From Modestobacter sp. (GTDB taxonomy: Bacteria > Actinomycetota > Actinomycetes > Mycobacteriales > Geodermatophilaceae), in contig JAOPWO010000069.1 of assembly GCA_025965635.1 (NCBI GenBank), positions 1 through 5,301 of the forward strand: DNA of 5,301 nt, given 5' to 3'. Positions 1-5,301 of this stretch are shown in pieces. A program made the position numbers and the translations under genes. The stretch's first letter is position 1. Each line of letters begins with the position of its first letter. The notes beneath the pieces were generated by a model. That model was not told the origin of the DNA, made no database searches, and saw nothing but the letters and a program-made list of their open reading frames with translations.

Positions 1-1189
1 GGTGCTCACCCGGGAGAACGGCAAGATCCGGATGGAATCCTTCGTCGACTCCATCGTCTTCGCGCACCGCTTCGCGCTGGCCACCGAGCTGACCGACGAG
101 CTGCAGGCCGTCAGCCGCCTCGCCGGCCCGCCCTACGACACGACCGTGTCCTACCTCCCGCTCGGCGTCGTCACGATCATCGTGCCCTTCAACTGGCCGC
201 TCGCCATCCTCGCCGCCTCGCTCCCCCAGGCGCTCCTGGCCGGCAACACCGTCGTGGTGAAGCCCCCGCCGTCCTGCCCGCTGGCCACGGTCCGCACCGT
301 CCAGCAGGTCGCCGAGCTGCTGCCCCCGGGCGTGCTCAACGTGGTCACCGGCGCGGACGCCGAGATCGGCGCCGCCCTCGTCTCCGACGAGCGGGTGAAG
401 AAGGTCTGCTTCACCGGCAGCCCCGGCGGCGGCAAGCGGATCATGGCGATGGCCTCCGAGTCGCTCACCCGGGTCGCCCTGGAGCTGGGCGGCAACGACC
501 CGGCCCTCGTGCTCGCCGACGCCGACCTGGGCCCCGACGCGCTGCAGAAGCTGTTCGCCGGCACCTTCGACTCCACCGGCCAGATCTGCATGGCCACCAA
601 GCGGCTCTACGTCCACCGCTCCCGCTACGACGAGGTGGTCGAGGGCCTGTCCGGCATCCTCGCCACCCAGCGGCTCGGCCACGGCCTCGACGAGGGCGTG
701 ACCATGGGCCCGCTGCACAGCCCGCGGCAGAAGGAGTACGTGCTCGAGCTCGTCGCCCAGGCCCGCGAGTCCGGTGCCGAGGTGCGCGAGTTCGGTGAGT
801 ACGCCGACGGTGTGGACCCCTCCCGCGGGAACTTCCTGCGCCCCTCGCTGGTCCTCGACCCGCACGAGGACGCCCGGGTCGTCGCCGAGGAGCAGTTCGG
901 CCCGACCCTGCCGATCCTGCCCTTCGACGACGAGGACCAGGCGATCGCCCGGGCCAACGACACCTGGTCGGGGCTGTGCTCCTCGGTGTGGACCACCGAC
1001 CTGGACCGGGCCGCAGCGGTGGCCGCCCAGCTCCGCACCGGCTACACCTTCATCAACGCCCACGGGGCCGCCCACCTGGACGAGCGCGCGCCGTTCGGCG
1101 GCTTCGACCAGAGCGGCATGGGCCGGGAGATGGGCATCGAGGGGATCCGCGAGTTCATGGACACCCACTCGGTCGGCTTCCCCGCCTGA
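1..1189 (+). CDS. Aldehyde dehydrogenase, NAD(P)-dependent, 5'-truncated by window edge
   Basis: This enzyme oxidises an aldehyde to the carboxylic acid with NAD(P)+ and is expected in the cytoplasm. The 395 visible residues begin inside the conserved LTRENGK segment, so about 70-90 N-terminal residues and the true start are missing; the GTG at position 2 is an internal Val codon. Counting from that codon, I see the active-site Asn64 (PFNWP), cofactor-binding Lys87 (KPPPSCPL), the FTGS turn at 137-140, general-base Glu161 (LELGG), nucleophile Cys196 (GQIC) and Glu297-Phe299 (EEQFGP). The set is complete, so the protein should be active. The segment LELGGND followed by GQIC and KRLYVH resembles, from memory, the AldA-like branch that includes a Streptomyces aureofaciens protein. 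Substrate cannot be deduced. The usual Glu after the cofactor Lys is replaced by Pro90. It lies 32 bp upstream of the formaldehyde dehydrogenase, most likely in one operon. Family is secure; specificity is unknown. Confidence 0.95.
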   Translation, partial: VLTRENGKIRMESFVDSIVFAHRFALATELTDELQAVSRLAGPPYDTTVSYLPLGVVTIIVPFNWPLAILAASLPQALLAGNTVVVKPPPSCPLATVRTVQQVAELLPPGVLNVVTGADAEIGAALVSDERVKKVCFTGSPGGGKRIMAMASESLTRVALELGGNDPALVLADADLGPDALQKLFAGTFDSTGQICMATKRLYVHRSRYDEVVEGLSGILATQRLGHGLDEGVTMGPLHSPRQKEYVLELVAQARESGAEVREFGEYADGVDPSRGNFLRPSLVLDPHEDARVVAEEQFGPTLPILPFDDEDQAIARANDTWSGLCSSVWTTDLDRAAAVAAQLRTGYTFINAHGAAHLDERAPFGGFDQSGMGREMGIEGIREFMDTHSVGFPA

Positions 1190-1207
1190 GCACCCCCGCT
1201 CACCGAC

Positions 1208-1214
1208 GAGAGGA
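1208..1214 (+). promoter_or_regulatory. Ribosome binding site of fdhA
   Basis: The purine run GAGAGGA ends 7 bases before the ATG at 1222. It fixes this start over upstream in-frame starts, which would run back through the aldehyde dehydrogenase gene in another frame. Confidence 0.75.
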
Positions 1215-1221
1215 CAGCGAC

Positions 1222-2445
1222 ATGGCAGCCAACCGCGGCGTCACCTACCAGGGCCCCGGCAAGGTGGAGGTCACCGACCTCGACCACCCCGGGCTCGTCC
1301 TGCGCGACGGGCCGGGCGTCAACCCGGCCAATGTGGGCCGGGAGATCCCGCACGGCGCCATCCTGAAGGTGGTCACCACCAACATCTGCGGCAGCGACCA
1401 GCACATGGTCCGCGGCCGCACGACCGCTCCGCACGGCCTCGTCCTGGGTCACGAGATCCTCGGCGAGGTCGTCGAGACCGGCCCCGGCGTCGAGTTCGTC
1501 GAGGTCGGGGACATCTGCTCCGTGCCGTTCAACATCGCCTGCGGGCGCTGCCGGAACTGCAAGGAGGGCAAGACCGGCATCTGCCTCAATGTCAACCCCG
1601 ACCGCCCCGGCTCGGCCTACGGCTACGTCGACATGGGCGGCTGGGTCGGCGGGCAGTCGGAGTACGTGGCGGTCCCCTACGCGGACTGGAACCTGCTGGT
1701 CTTCCCCGACCGGGACCAGGCACTGGAGAAGATCCTGGACCTGACCATGCTCTCGGACATCTTCCCGACCGGGTACCACGGCGCGGTCACCGCCGGCGTG
1801 GCACCCGGCTCGACGGTGTACGTCGCCGGCGCCGGCCCGGTCGGCCTGGCCGCAGCGGTCTCCGCACAGCTGCTGGGCGCCGCCGTGGTCATCGTGGCCG
1901 ACCTCAACGAGGGCCGGCTGGCCCAGGCCCGCTCGTTCGGCTGCGAGACCGTCGACGTCTCCAAGGGCGACCCGAGGGACCAGGTGGAGCAGCTGCTCGG
2001 CGTCCCGGAGGTCGACGCCGCGGTCGACGCCGTCGGCTTCGAGGCCCGCGGGCACGGCGAGGGCGCGGCCACCGAGGCACCGGCCACGGTGCTGAACTCG
2101 CTGATGGAGCTCACCACCGCCGGCGGCGCCATCGGCATCCCCGGGCTCTACGTCACCGGCGACCCCGGCGGCATCGACGAGGCGGCCAAGATCGGCGCCC
2201 TGTCGCTGAGCCTGGGCACCGGTTGGGCGAAGTCGCTGTCCTTCACCACAGGGCAGTGCCCCGTCATGCGCTACAACCGCCGGCTGATGATGGCGATCCT
2301 GCACGACAAGGTGCAGATCGCGAAGGCGGTCAACGCCGAGGTCATCAGCCTGGACGACGCCCCTCGGGGGTACGCCGAGTTCGACTCCGGCGTGGCCAGG
2401 AAGTACGTGATCGACCCGCACGGCGTCACCGGCAAGGCCGCCTGA
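1222..2445 (+). CDS. fdhA: Glutathione-independent formaldehyde dehydrogenase (Zn, NAD+)
   Basis: This 407-residue medium-chain zinc dehydrogenase oxidises formaldehyde to formate with NAD+ and no thiol cofactor. Sequence features match Pseudomonas putida formaldehyde dehydrogenase as I recall it, with a constant +10 offset. The catalytic zinc ligands are Cys56 (NICGSDQH), His77 (GHE) and Asp179 (LSDIFPTGYHGA). The structural zinc Cys are 107, 110, 113 and 121. The Rossmann motif is GAGPVG at 203-208, with Asp227 at the end of the second strand favouring NAD. The HMVRGRTT segment favours the dehydrogenase over the related formaldehyde dismutase (HIYRGRF, from memory). The +10 offset comes from a longer N-terminal stretch around residues 24-42. 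ATG 1222 has a good ribosome binding site and gives the normal family length. It sits 32 bp after the aldehyde dehydrogenase and 94 bp before the CoA-transferase. Its likely role is formaldehyde removal during catabolism; acetaldehyde or other short aldehydes and alcohols remain possible substrates. Family is near certain. Confidence 0.96.
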   Translation: MAANRGVTYQGPGKVEVTDLDHPGLVLRDGPGVNPANVGREIPHGAILKVVTTNICGSDQHMVRGRTTAPHGLVLGHEILGEVVETGPGVEFVEVGDICSVPFNIACGRCRNCKEGKTGICLNVNPDRPGSAYGYVDMGGWVGGQSEYVAVPYADWNLLVFPDRDQALEKILDLTMLSDIFPTGYHGAVTAGVAPGSTVYVAGAGPVGLAAAVSAQLLGAAVVIVADLNEGRLAQARSFGCETVDVSKGDPRDQVEQLLGVPEVDAAVDAVGFEARGHGEGAATEAPATVLNSLMELTTAGGAIGIPGLYVTGDPGGIDEAAKIGALSLSLGTGWAKSLSFTTGQCPVMRYNRRLMMAILHDKVQIAKAVNAEVISLDDAPRGYAEFDSGVARKYVIDPHGVTGKAA

Positions 2446-2461
2446 CGCACCGCAAGATCAT

Positions 2462-2511
2462 CGTGCACTTCCCGGGGTCTGGGGGCAGGTTGGGGCCCCG
2501 GGGAGTGCACG
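2462..2511 (+). repeat. Long inverted repeat / hairpin in fdhA-CoA-transferase spacer
   Basis: The arms 2462-2477 and 2496-2511 pair over 16 bp, with one G-U wobble (2470/2503) and no other mismatch, around an 18-base G-rich loop (2478-2495). The core of each arm carries GTGCAC or its complement. The stem starts 17 bases after the fdhA stop codon. No T-run follows the right arm, so it is not a textbook intrinsic terminator. It may be a factor-assisted terminator, a processing or stability element, or a copy of a dispersed palindromic repeat. The structure is seen directly; the function is inferred. Confidence 0.75.
2474..2503 (+). other. Putative G-quadruplex motif on coding strand
   Basis: Four G-tracts (2474-2477, 2481-2485, 2492-2495, 2500-2503) are separated by loops of 3, 6 and 4 bases. 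This fits the usual four-tract rule with loops of at most 7. The tracts lie on the non-template strand, so the fold could form in mRNA. It competes with the hairpins that use the same bases, and in such GC-rich DNA a chance match is possible. Confidence 0.4.
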
Positions 2512-2520
2512 CTCCCCGGG
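2497..2520 (+). repeat. Second hairpin, mutually exclusive with the first
   Basis: The arms 2497-2505 (CCCGGGGAG) and 2512-2520 (CTCCCCGGG) pair perfectly over 9 bp around a 6-base loop. The left arm is also the right arm of the larger hairpin at 2462-2511, so only one of the two can form at a time. It ends 8 bases before the ribosome binding site of the CoA-transferase gene. This resembles the layout of an attenuator or RNA switch, but no leader peptide or known riboswitch core is visible. Confidence 0.6.
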
Positions 2521-2528
2521 CTCACGTC

Positions 2529-2536
2529 GAGGGGGA
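2529..2536 (+). promoter_or_regulatory. Ribosome binding site of CoA-transferase gene
   Basis: The purine run GAGGGGGA lies just before the ATG at 2540, with a short 3-base gap from the end of the run. It supports that start and lies immediately downstream of the alternative hairpins. Confidence 0.6.
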
Positions 2537-2539
2537 CGC

Positions 2540-4063
2540 ATGTCGGGACGCATCCGCAACGCCGCGCTGGCCGCCAAGGTCGTCCCGCCCGAGGTCGCCG
2601 CGGCGGTGATCCGGCCCGGCGACACCGTCGGGATGAGCGGCTTCACCGGCGCCGGGTACCCCAAGGAGGTCCCCGCCGCGCTGGCCCGGCAGATCTCCGC
2701 CGCCCACGAGGCCGGCCAGGACTTCCGGGTCAACGTGTGGACCGGCGCCTCCACCGCCCCCGAACTGGACGGCGCCCTCGCCGCCGCCGACGGCATCGAG
2801 CTGCGGCTGCCCTACCAGTCCGACCCGGTCAGCCGGGAGAAGATCAACGCCGGGCAGATGGAGTACATCGACGTCCACCTGTCCCACGTCGCGCAGATGG
2901 CGTGGATGGGCTTCCTCGGCAAGCTCGACGTCGCGCTCATCGAGATCAGCGGCATCACCCCCGACGGCCAGCTGGTGCCCTCGGCGTCGATCGGCAACAA
3001 CAAGACCTGGATCGACCAGGCCGACCGGGTGGTGCTGGAGGTCAACTCCTGGCAGAGCGCCGCGCTGGACGGGATGCACGACGTGTACTACGGCACCGCG
3101 CTACCGCCGGACCGCCGGCCGATCCCGCTGACCCGGCCGGGCGACCGGATCGGGGTGCCCTACCTGCAGTGCCCGCCGGAGAAGGTCGTCGCCGTCGTGG
3201 AGACCCACGCCCCCGACCGCAACAGCGCCTTCAAGGAGCCCGACGACGCCTCGCGGCGGATCGCCGGTCACCTCATCGAGTTCCTCGAGCACGAGGTGCG
3301 CCGGGGGCGGCTGCCGGCGTCGCTGCTGCCCCTGCAGTCGGGCGTGGGAAACGTGGCCAACGCCGTCCTGGCCGGGCTGGGCACGTCGGACTTCGAGGGC
3401 CTGACCGCCTACACCGAGGTGATCCAGGACGGCATGCTCGAGCTGCTCCGCACCGGCAAGCTGACCGTCGCCTCGGCCACCGCCTTCTCCCTCAGCCCCA
3501 CCGCCGTCGCCGAGTTCAACGCCGCCGCGGCCGACTTCCGCGACGCGATCGTGCTGCGACCGCAGGAGATCAGCAACCACCCCGAGATCGTCCGACGGCT
3601 GGGCGTGCTGGCGATGAACGGGATGATCGAGGCCGATGTGTACGGCAACGTCAACTCCACCCACCTGATGGGCAGCCGGATCCAGAACGGCATCGGCGGG
3701 TCCGGCGACTTCGCCCGCAACGCCTACACCTCGTTCTTCGTCACCCCCTCGACGGCGAAGGACGGCGCGATCTCGGCGATCGTGCCGATGGTGTCGCACG
3801 TCGACCACACCGAGCACGACGTCGCCGTCATCGTCACCGAGCAGGGCCTGGCCGACCTGCGGGGCCTGCCGCCGCGGCGGCGGGCGCAGCAGGTCGTGGC
3901 CCGCTGCGCCCACCCCGACTACCGGCCGCTGCTCGAGGACTACCTGGCCCGCGCCGCCCACCACTCCTACGGCCAGCACACCCCGCACCTGCTGGCGGAG
4001 GCGCTCAGCTGGCACACCCGCTACCTCGACACGGGCACGATGCAGGTCAGTGCGGCATCGTGA
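2540..4063 (+). CDS. Acetyl-CoA hydrolase/transferase family, probable succinyl-CoA:acetate CoA-transferase
   Basis: This 507-residue class I CoA-transferase most likely moves CoA from succinyl-CoA (or another acyl-CoA) to acetate or a related short acid. The nucleophile that forms the glutamyl-CoA thioester is Glu293 (YTEVIQDG). Compared with Acetobacter aceti AarC as I recall it, key positions recur at a constant -1 offset: Arg227, Val269 of the GVGN loop, Glu293, Asn346 (ISNHPE), Gly387 of GIGGSGDF and Glu434 (VTEQG). The N-terminal half carries the TGAS turn (68-71) and GNNKTW (152-157). Length is normal for the family and the active site is complete. The start has a purine-rich ribosome binding site. 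It follows fdhA by a structured 94-bp spacer, so it may be co-transcribed or separately controlled. The last 17 bp overlap the convergent alcohol dehydrogenase gene. The family is often labelled acetyl-CoA hydrolase, but the catalytic Glu and Gly loop argue for transferase. The real acid partner is not determined. Confidence 0.92.
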   Translation: MSGRIRNAALAAKVVPPEVAAAVIRPGDTVGMSGFTGAGYPKEVPAALARQISAAHEAGQDFRVNVWTGASTAPELDGALAAADGIELRLPYQSDPVSREKINAGQMEYIDVHLSHVAQMAWMGFLGKLDVALIEISGITPDGQLVPSASIGNNKTWIDQADRVVLEVNSWQSAALDGMHDVYYGTALPPDRRPIPLTRPGDRIGVPYLQCPPEKVVAVVETHAPDRNSAFKEPDDASRRIAGHLIEFLEHEVRRGRLPASLLPLQSGVGNVANAVLAGLGTSDFEGLTAYTEVIQDGMLELLRTGKLTVASATAFSLSPTAVAEFNAAAADFRDAIVLRPQEISNHPEIVRRLGVLAMNGMIEADVYGNVNSTHLMGSRIQNGIGGSGDFARNAYTSFFVTPSTAKDGAISAIVPMVSHVDHTEHDVAVIVTEQGLADLRGLPPRRRAQQVVARCAHPDYRPLLEDYLARAAHHSYGQHTPHLLAEALSWHTRYLDTGTMQVSAAS

Positions 4064-5150
4064 TGACCGGCTTGACCACCGCACCGCTGTAGCTGGCCTC
4101 CAGGGCGTCGCTGATGCGCTCCAGCGGGAAGTACTCGACCAGCCGGTCCATCGGGAAGCGCCCGGTGGCGTAGAGCTCCATCAGGGTGCCGATCAGCCGG
4201 GGGCTGGTGCCGCTGCCGCCCAGGGTGCCCACGATCGACTTCCCCCACAGCGTGCTCATGTGGTCGGCGCTGAACTCGGCGCCGGCCGGGGCGCCGCCGA
4301 TGAGGACGGCGGTTCCGCGCATGCCGACGGAGTCGATGGCCTGCCGGACGACGCCGGGCACGCCGGTGCACTCGAAGGAGAAGTCCGCCGGACCGCCGCA
4401 GATGTCGGTGACGGCCCGCACGGCGTCCTGCTCCCCGGCGTCGACGGTGTGGGTGGCCCCGAGCTCGCTGGCCAGCTGCAGCCGGGAGGCGTGCCGGTCC
4501 ACGGCGATGATCGTGGTGGCCGCGGAGTTGCGGGCGGCCATGATCGCGGCCAGCCCGACGGTCCCGGCGCCGTAGACGACCAGCGCCGCGCCGGGCAGCG
4601 GCCGGGCGGTGTGCCACACCGCGCCCGCGCCGGTGGCGAGGCCGCACGCCAGCGGGCCCATCAGCTCGACCGGCATGCCCTCCGGCACCGGCACCAGCGC
4701 CGTGGCCGGGCTGATCGAGTGGGTGGCGAACGACGACTGGCCGAAGAAGTGGCCGGAGAGCGGCTCGCCGGACGGCGTGCTCAGTGCTGACCCGCCGCCC
4801 AGCCGCTGGCCGCTGAAGCAGAGCTCGCCCAGCCTCAGGCAGTACCGGGGCTCACCGTCGAGGCAGTTGCGGCACTGGCCGCACCAGGGCCAGCCCATGA
4901 CGACGGCCTGGCCCTCGCGCACGTTGGTGACGCCGTCGCCGACCGCGAGCACGGTGCCGGCGCCCTCGTGGCCGAGCACACCGGGCAGCGGGAACGGCAT
5001 CTGGCCGTCCCGAGCGATCCCGTCGGTGTGGCAGAACCCGGTGGCGGCGACCTGGACCAGCACCTCACCCGGTCCGGGGTCGTCCAGCCGGAGGTCCCTG
5101 ACGGCGAACGGGCCGTGGGCCTCGTCGACGACCGCTGCGGTGATCTGCAT
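4047..5150 (-). CDS. Zinc-dependent alcohol dehydrogenase, aryl/benzyl-alcohol type
   Basis: This 367-residue medium-chain dehydrogenase interconverts an alcohol and its aldehyde with NAD(H). Catalytic zinc ligands are Cys40 (GFCHTD), His61 (GHEGAG) and Cys169 (PLACG). Structural zinc Cys are 90, 93, 96 and 104 (CGQCRNC...C). The Rossmann motif is GAGTVG at 194-199, followed by Asp218 (VDRH), which favours NAD over NADP. The segment GHFFGQSSFATHS at 133-145 and the PLACG...TGAGAV stretch resemble, from memory, benzyl-alcohol dehydrogenases of the XylB type, so an aromatic or other bulky primary alcohol is plausible. The ATG at 5150 has AGAGGAG 8 bases upstream and gives the usual family N-terminus. 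The gene converges on the CoA-transferase gene with a 17-bp overlap and is transcribed away from a 100-bp spacer. Function fits with the neighbouring aldehyde and formaldehyde dehydrogenases, although it sits on the opposite strand. Family is secure; the exact alcohol is not. Confidence 0.94.
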   Translation of the reverse strand: MQITAAVVDEAHGPFAVRDLRLDDPGPGEVLVQVAATGFCHTDGIARDGQMPFPLPGVLGHEGAGTVLAVGDGVTNVREGQAVVMGWPWCGQCRNCLDGEPRYCLRLGELCFSGQRLGGGSALSTPSGEPLSGHFFGQSSFATHSISPATALVPVPEGMPVELMGPLACGLATGAGAVWHTARPLPGAALVVYGAGTVGLAAIMAARNSAATTIIAVDRHASRLQLASELGATHTVDAGEQDAVRAVTDICGGPADFSFECTGVPGVVRQAIDSVGMRGTAVLIGGAPAGAEFSADHMSTLWGKSIVGTLGGSGTSPRLIGTLMELYATGRFPMDRLVEYFPLERISDALEASYSGAVVKPVITMPH

Positions 5151-5158
5151 GCTCGTGG

Positions 5159-5165
5159 CTCCTCT
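5159..5165 (-). promoter_or_regulatory. Ribosome binding site of alcohol dehydrogenase gene
   Basis: Read on the - strand, AGAGGAG lies 8 bases before the ATG at 5150. It is the best ribosome binding site in the window and decides the start. Confidence 0.75.
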
Positions 5166-5176
5166 GCCTCGACCGA

Positions 5177-5230
5177 CGGACCCCCCGGAGGAGGACCCCG
5201 GCGGAGCATGCCATCCGGCGGGGAGGTCCG
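5177..5230. repeat. Imperfect inverted repeat upstream of alcohol dehydrogenase gene
   Basis: The arms 5177-5186 and 5221-5230 are complementary over 10 bp with one G-T pair, separated by 34 bases that include the palindrome GCATGC (5206-5211). The heptamer CCGGCGG also recurs at 5198, 5215, 5228 and 5258. The element lies between the probable upstream stop codon and the ribosome binding site, where an operator or a terminator of the upstream gene could sit. In sequence this GC-rich, chance is a real alternative. I see no convincing -35/-10 pair. Confidence 0.3.
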
Positions 5231-5250
5231 GCGGGTGGGCGCGGCCGCCG

Positions 5251-5301
5251 TCAGCGCCCGGCGGAGGTCAGCGCGCGGGCGACGGCGAGCGCCTCCGGGC
5301 C
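5251..5301 (-). CDS. Possible C-terminal end of an upstream - strand gene (partial)
   Basis: Read from the right edge on the - strand, an open frame gives 16 residues (GPEALAVARALTSAGR) and then a TGA at 5253-5251. The Ala/Arg-rich helical look and the G/C-ending codons are typical of a real C-terminus in this genome, but the piece is too short to identify a family. If real, the gene lies 100 bp upstream of the alcohol dehydrogenase on the same strand and could be transcribed with it. It may also be chance, since open frames are common at this GC content. Confidence 0.4.
   Translation of the reverse strand, partial: GPEALAVARALTSAGR

Noticed and set aside
976..1221. Upstream extension of the formaldehyde dehydrogenase frame to an ATG at 976
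   Set aside because: The added residues are Arg/Pro-rich nonsense lying out of frame in the aldehyde dehydrogenase gene. The ATG at 1222 has a ribosome binding site and the family N-terminus.
1042..2421. Long - strand open frame of 459 codons opposite the aldehyde and formaldehyde dehydrogenase genes
   Set aside because: It spans two genes with clear catalytic motifs, is rich in Asp/Gly/Val/Ala from complementary GC codons, and shows no recognisable domain. It is a GC-driven shadow.
2462..2520. Classical intrinsic terminator
   Set aside because: Stems are strong, but no T-run follows on the + strand and the next gene's ribosome binding site begins 8 bases later.
774..2609. 611-codon + strand open frame, mostly Pro/Arg/Gly
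   Set aside because: It is an out-of-frame reading across three genes with extreme Arg/Pro content and no family motif.
3101..4084. 327-codon - strand open frame opposite the CoA-transferase gene
   Set aside because: It is the complement of a well-supported gene, with no domain and no credible ribosome binding site.
2737..4092. 451-codon + strand open frame, Arg/Ala/Pro rich
   Set aside because: It is a shifted frame inside the CoA-transferase gene, whose own frame holds all active-site residues.
1..5301. CRISPR array, tRNA, rRNA, insertion sequence or att site
   Set aside because: No regularly spaced repeats, cloverleaf, transposase motifs or flanking direct repeats were seen. Nearly all the window is protein coding.

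Overview
This is a very GC-rich window (roughly 70% or more by eye, with a strong G/C bias at third codon positions). It carries three genes on the + strand, one convergent gene on the - strand, and probably the tail of a second - strand gene at the right edge. Composition, the polar GC-rich spacers and the protein types point to a high-GC actinobacterium. I cannot fix the genus, although the Geodermatophilaceae/Pseudonocardiales type of soil actinomycete would fit.

Layout. Bases 1-1189 hold the C-terminal five-sixths of an aldehyde dehydrogenase whose start lies outside the window. After 32 bp with a good ribosome binding site comes a complete glutathione-independent, zinc- and NAD-dependent formaldehyde dehydrogenase (1222-2445). 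A 94-bp spacer follows (2446-2539). It holds a 16-bp imperfect inverted repeat, an overlapping second hairpin that excludes the first, and a four-tract G-quadruplex motif. Next is an acetyl-CoA hydrolase/CoA-transferase of the succinyl-CoA:acetate CoA-transferase type (2540-4063). Its last 17 bp overlap tail-to-tail with a zinc alcohol dehydrogenase of the aryl/benzyl-alcohol type on the - strand (4047-5150). Upstream of that gene is a 100-bp spacer with its ribosome binding site and a possible inverted repeat. Beyond it, 5251-5301 reads as the last 16 codons of another - strand gene.

How the genes fit together. The four enzymes cover alcohol to aldehyde (alcohol dehydrogenase), aldehyde to acid (aldehyde dehydrogenase; formaldehyde dehydrogenase for formaldehyde) and acid to acyl-CoA, using the CoA of succinyl-CoA or another acyl-CoA (CoA-transferase). 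The simplest reading is a catabolic or detoxifying locus for an alcohol or aldehyde that also releases formaldehyde, for example a methoxylated aromatic or another C1-releasing compound. The substrate is not visible in the sequence. Each enzyme belongs to a known family. I do not see a clearly new enzymatic system; the least explained element is the structured spacer at 2462-2520.
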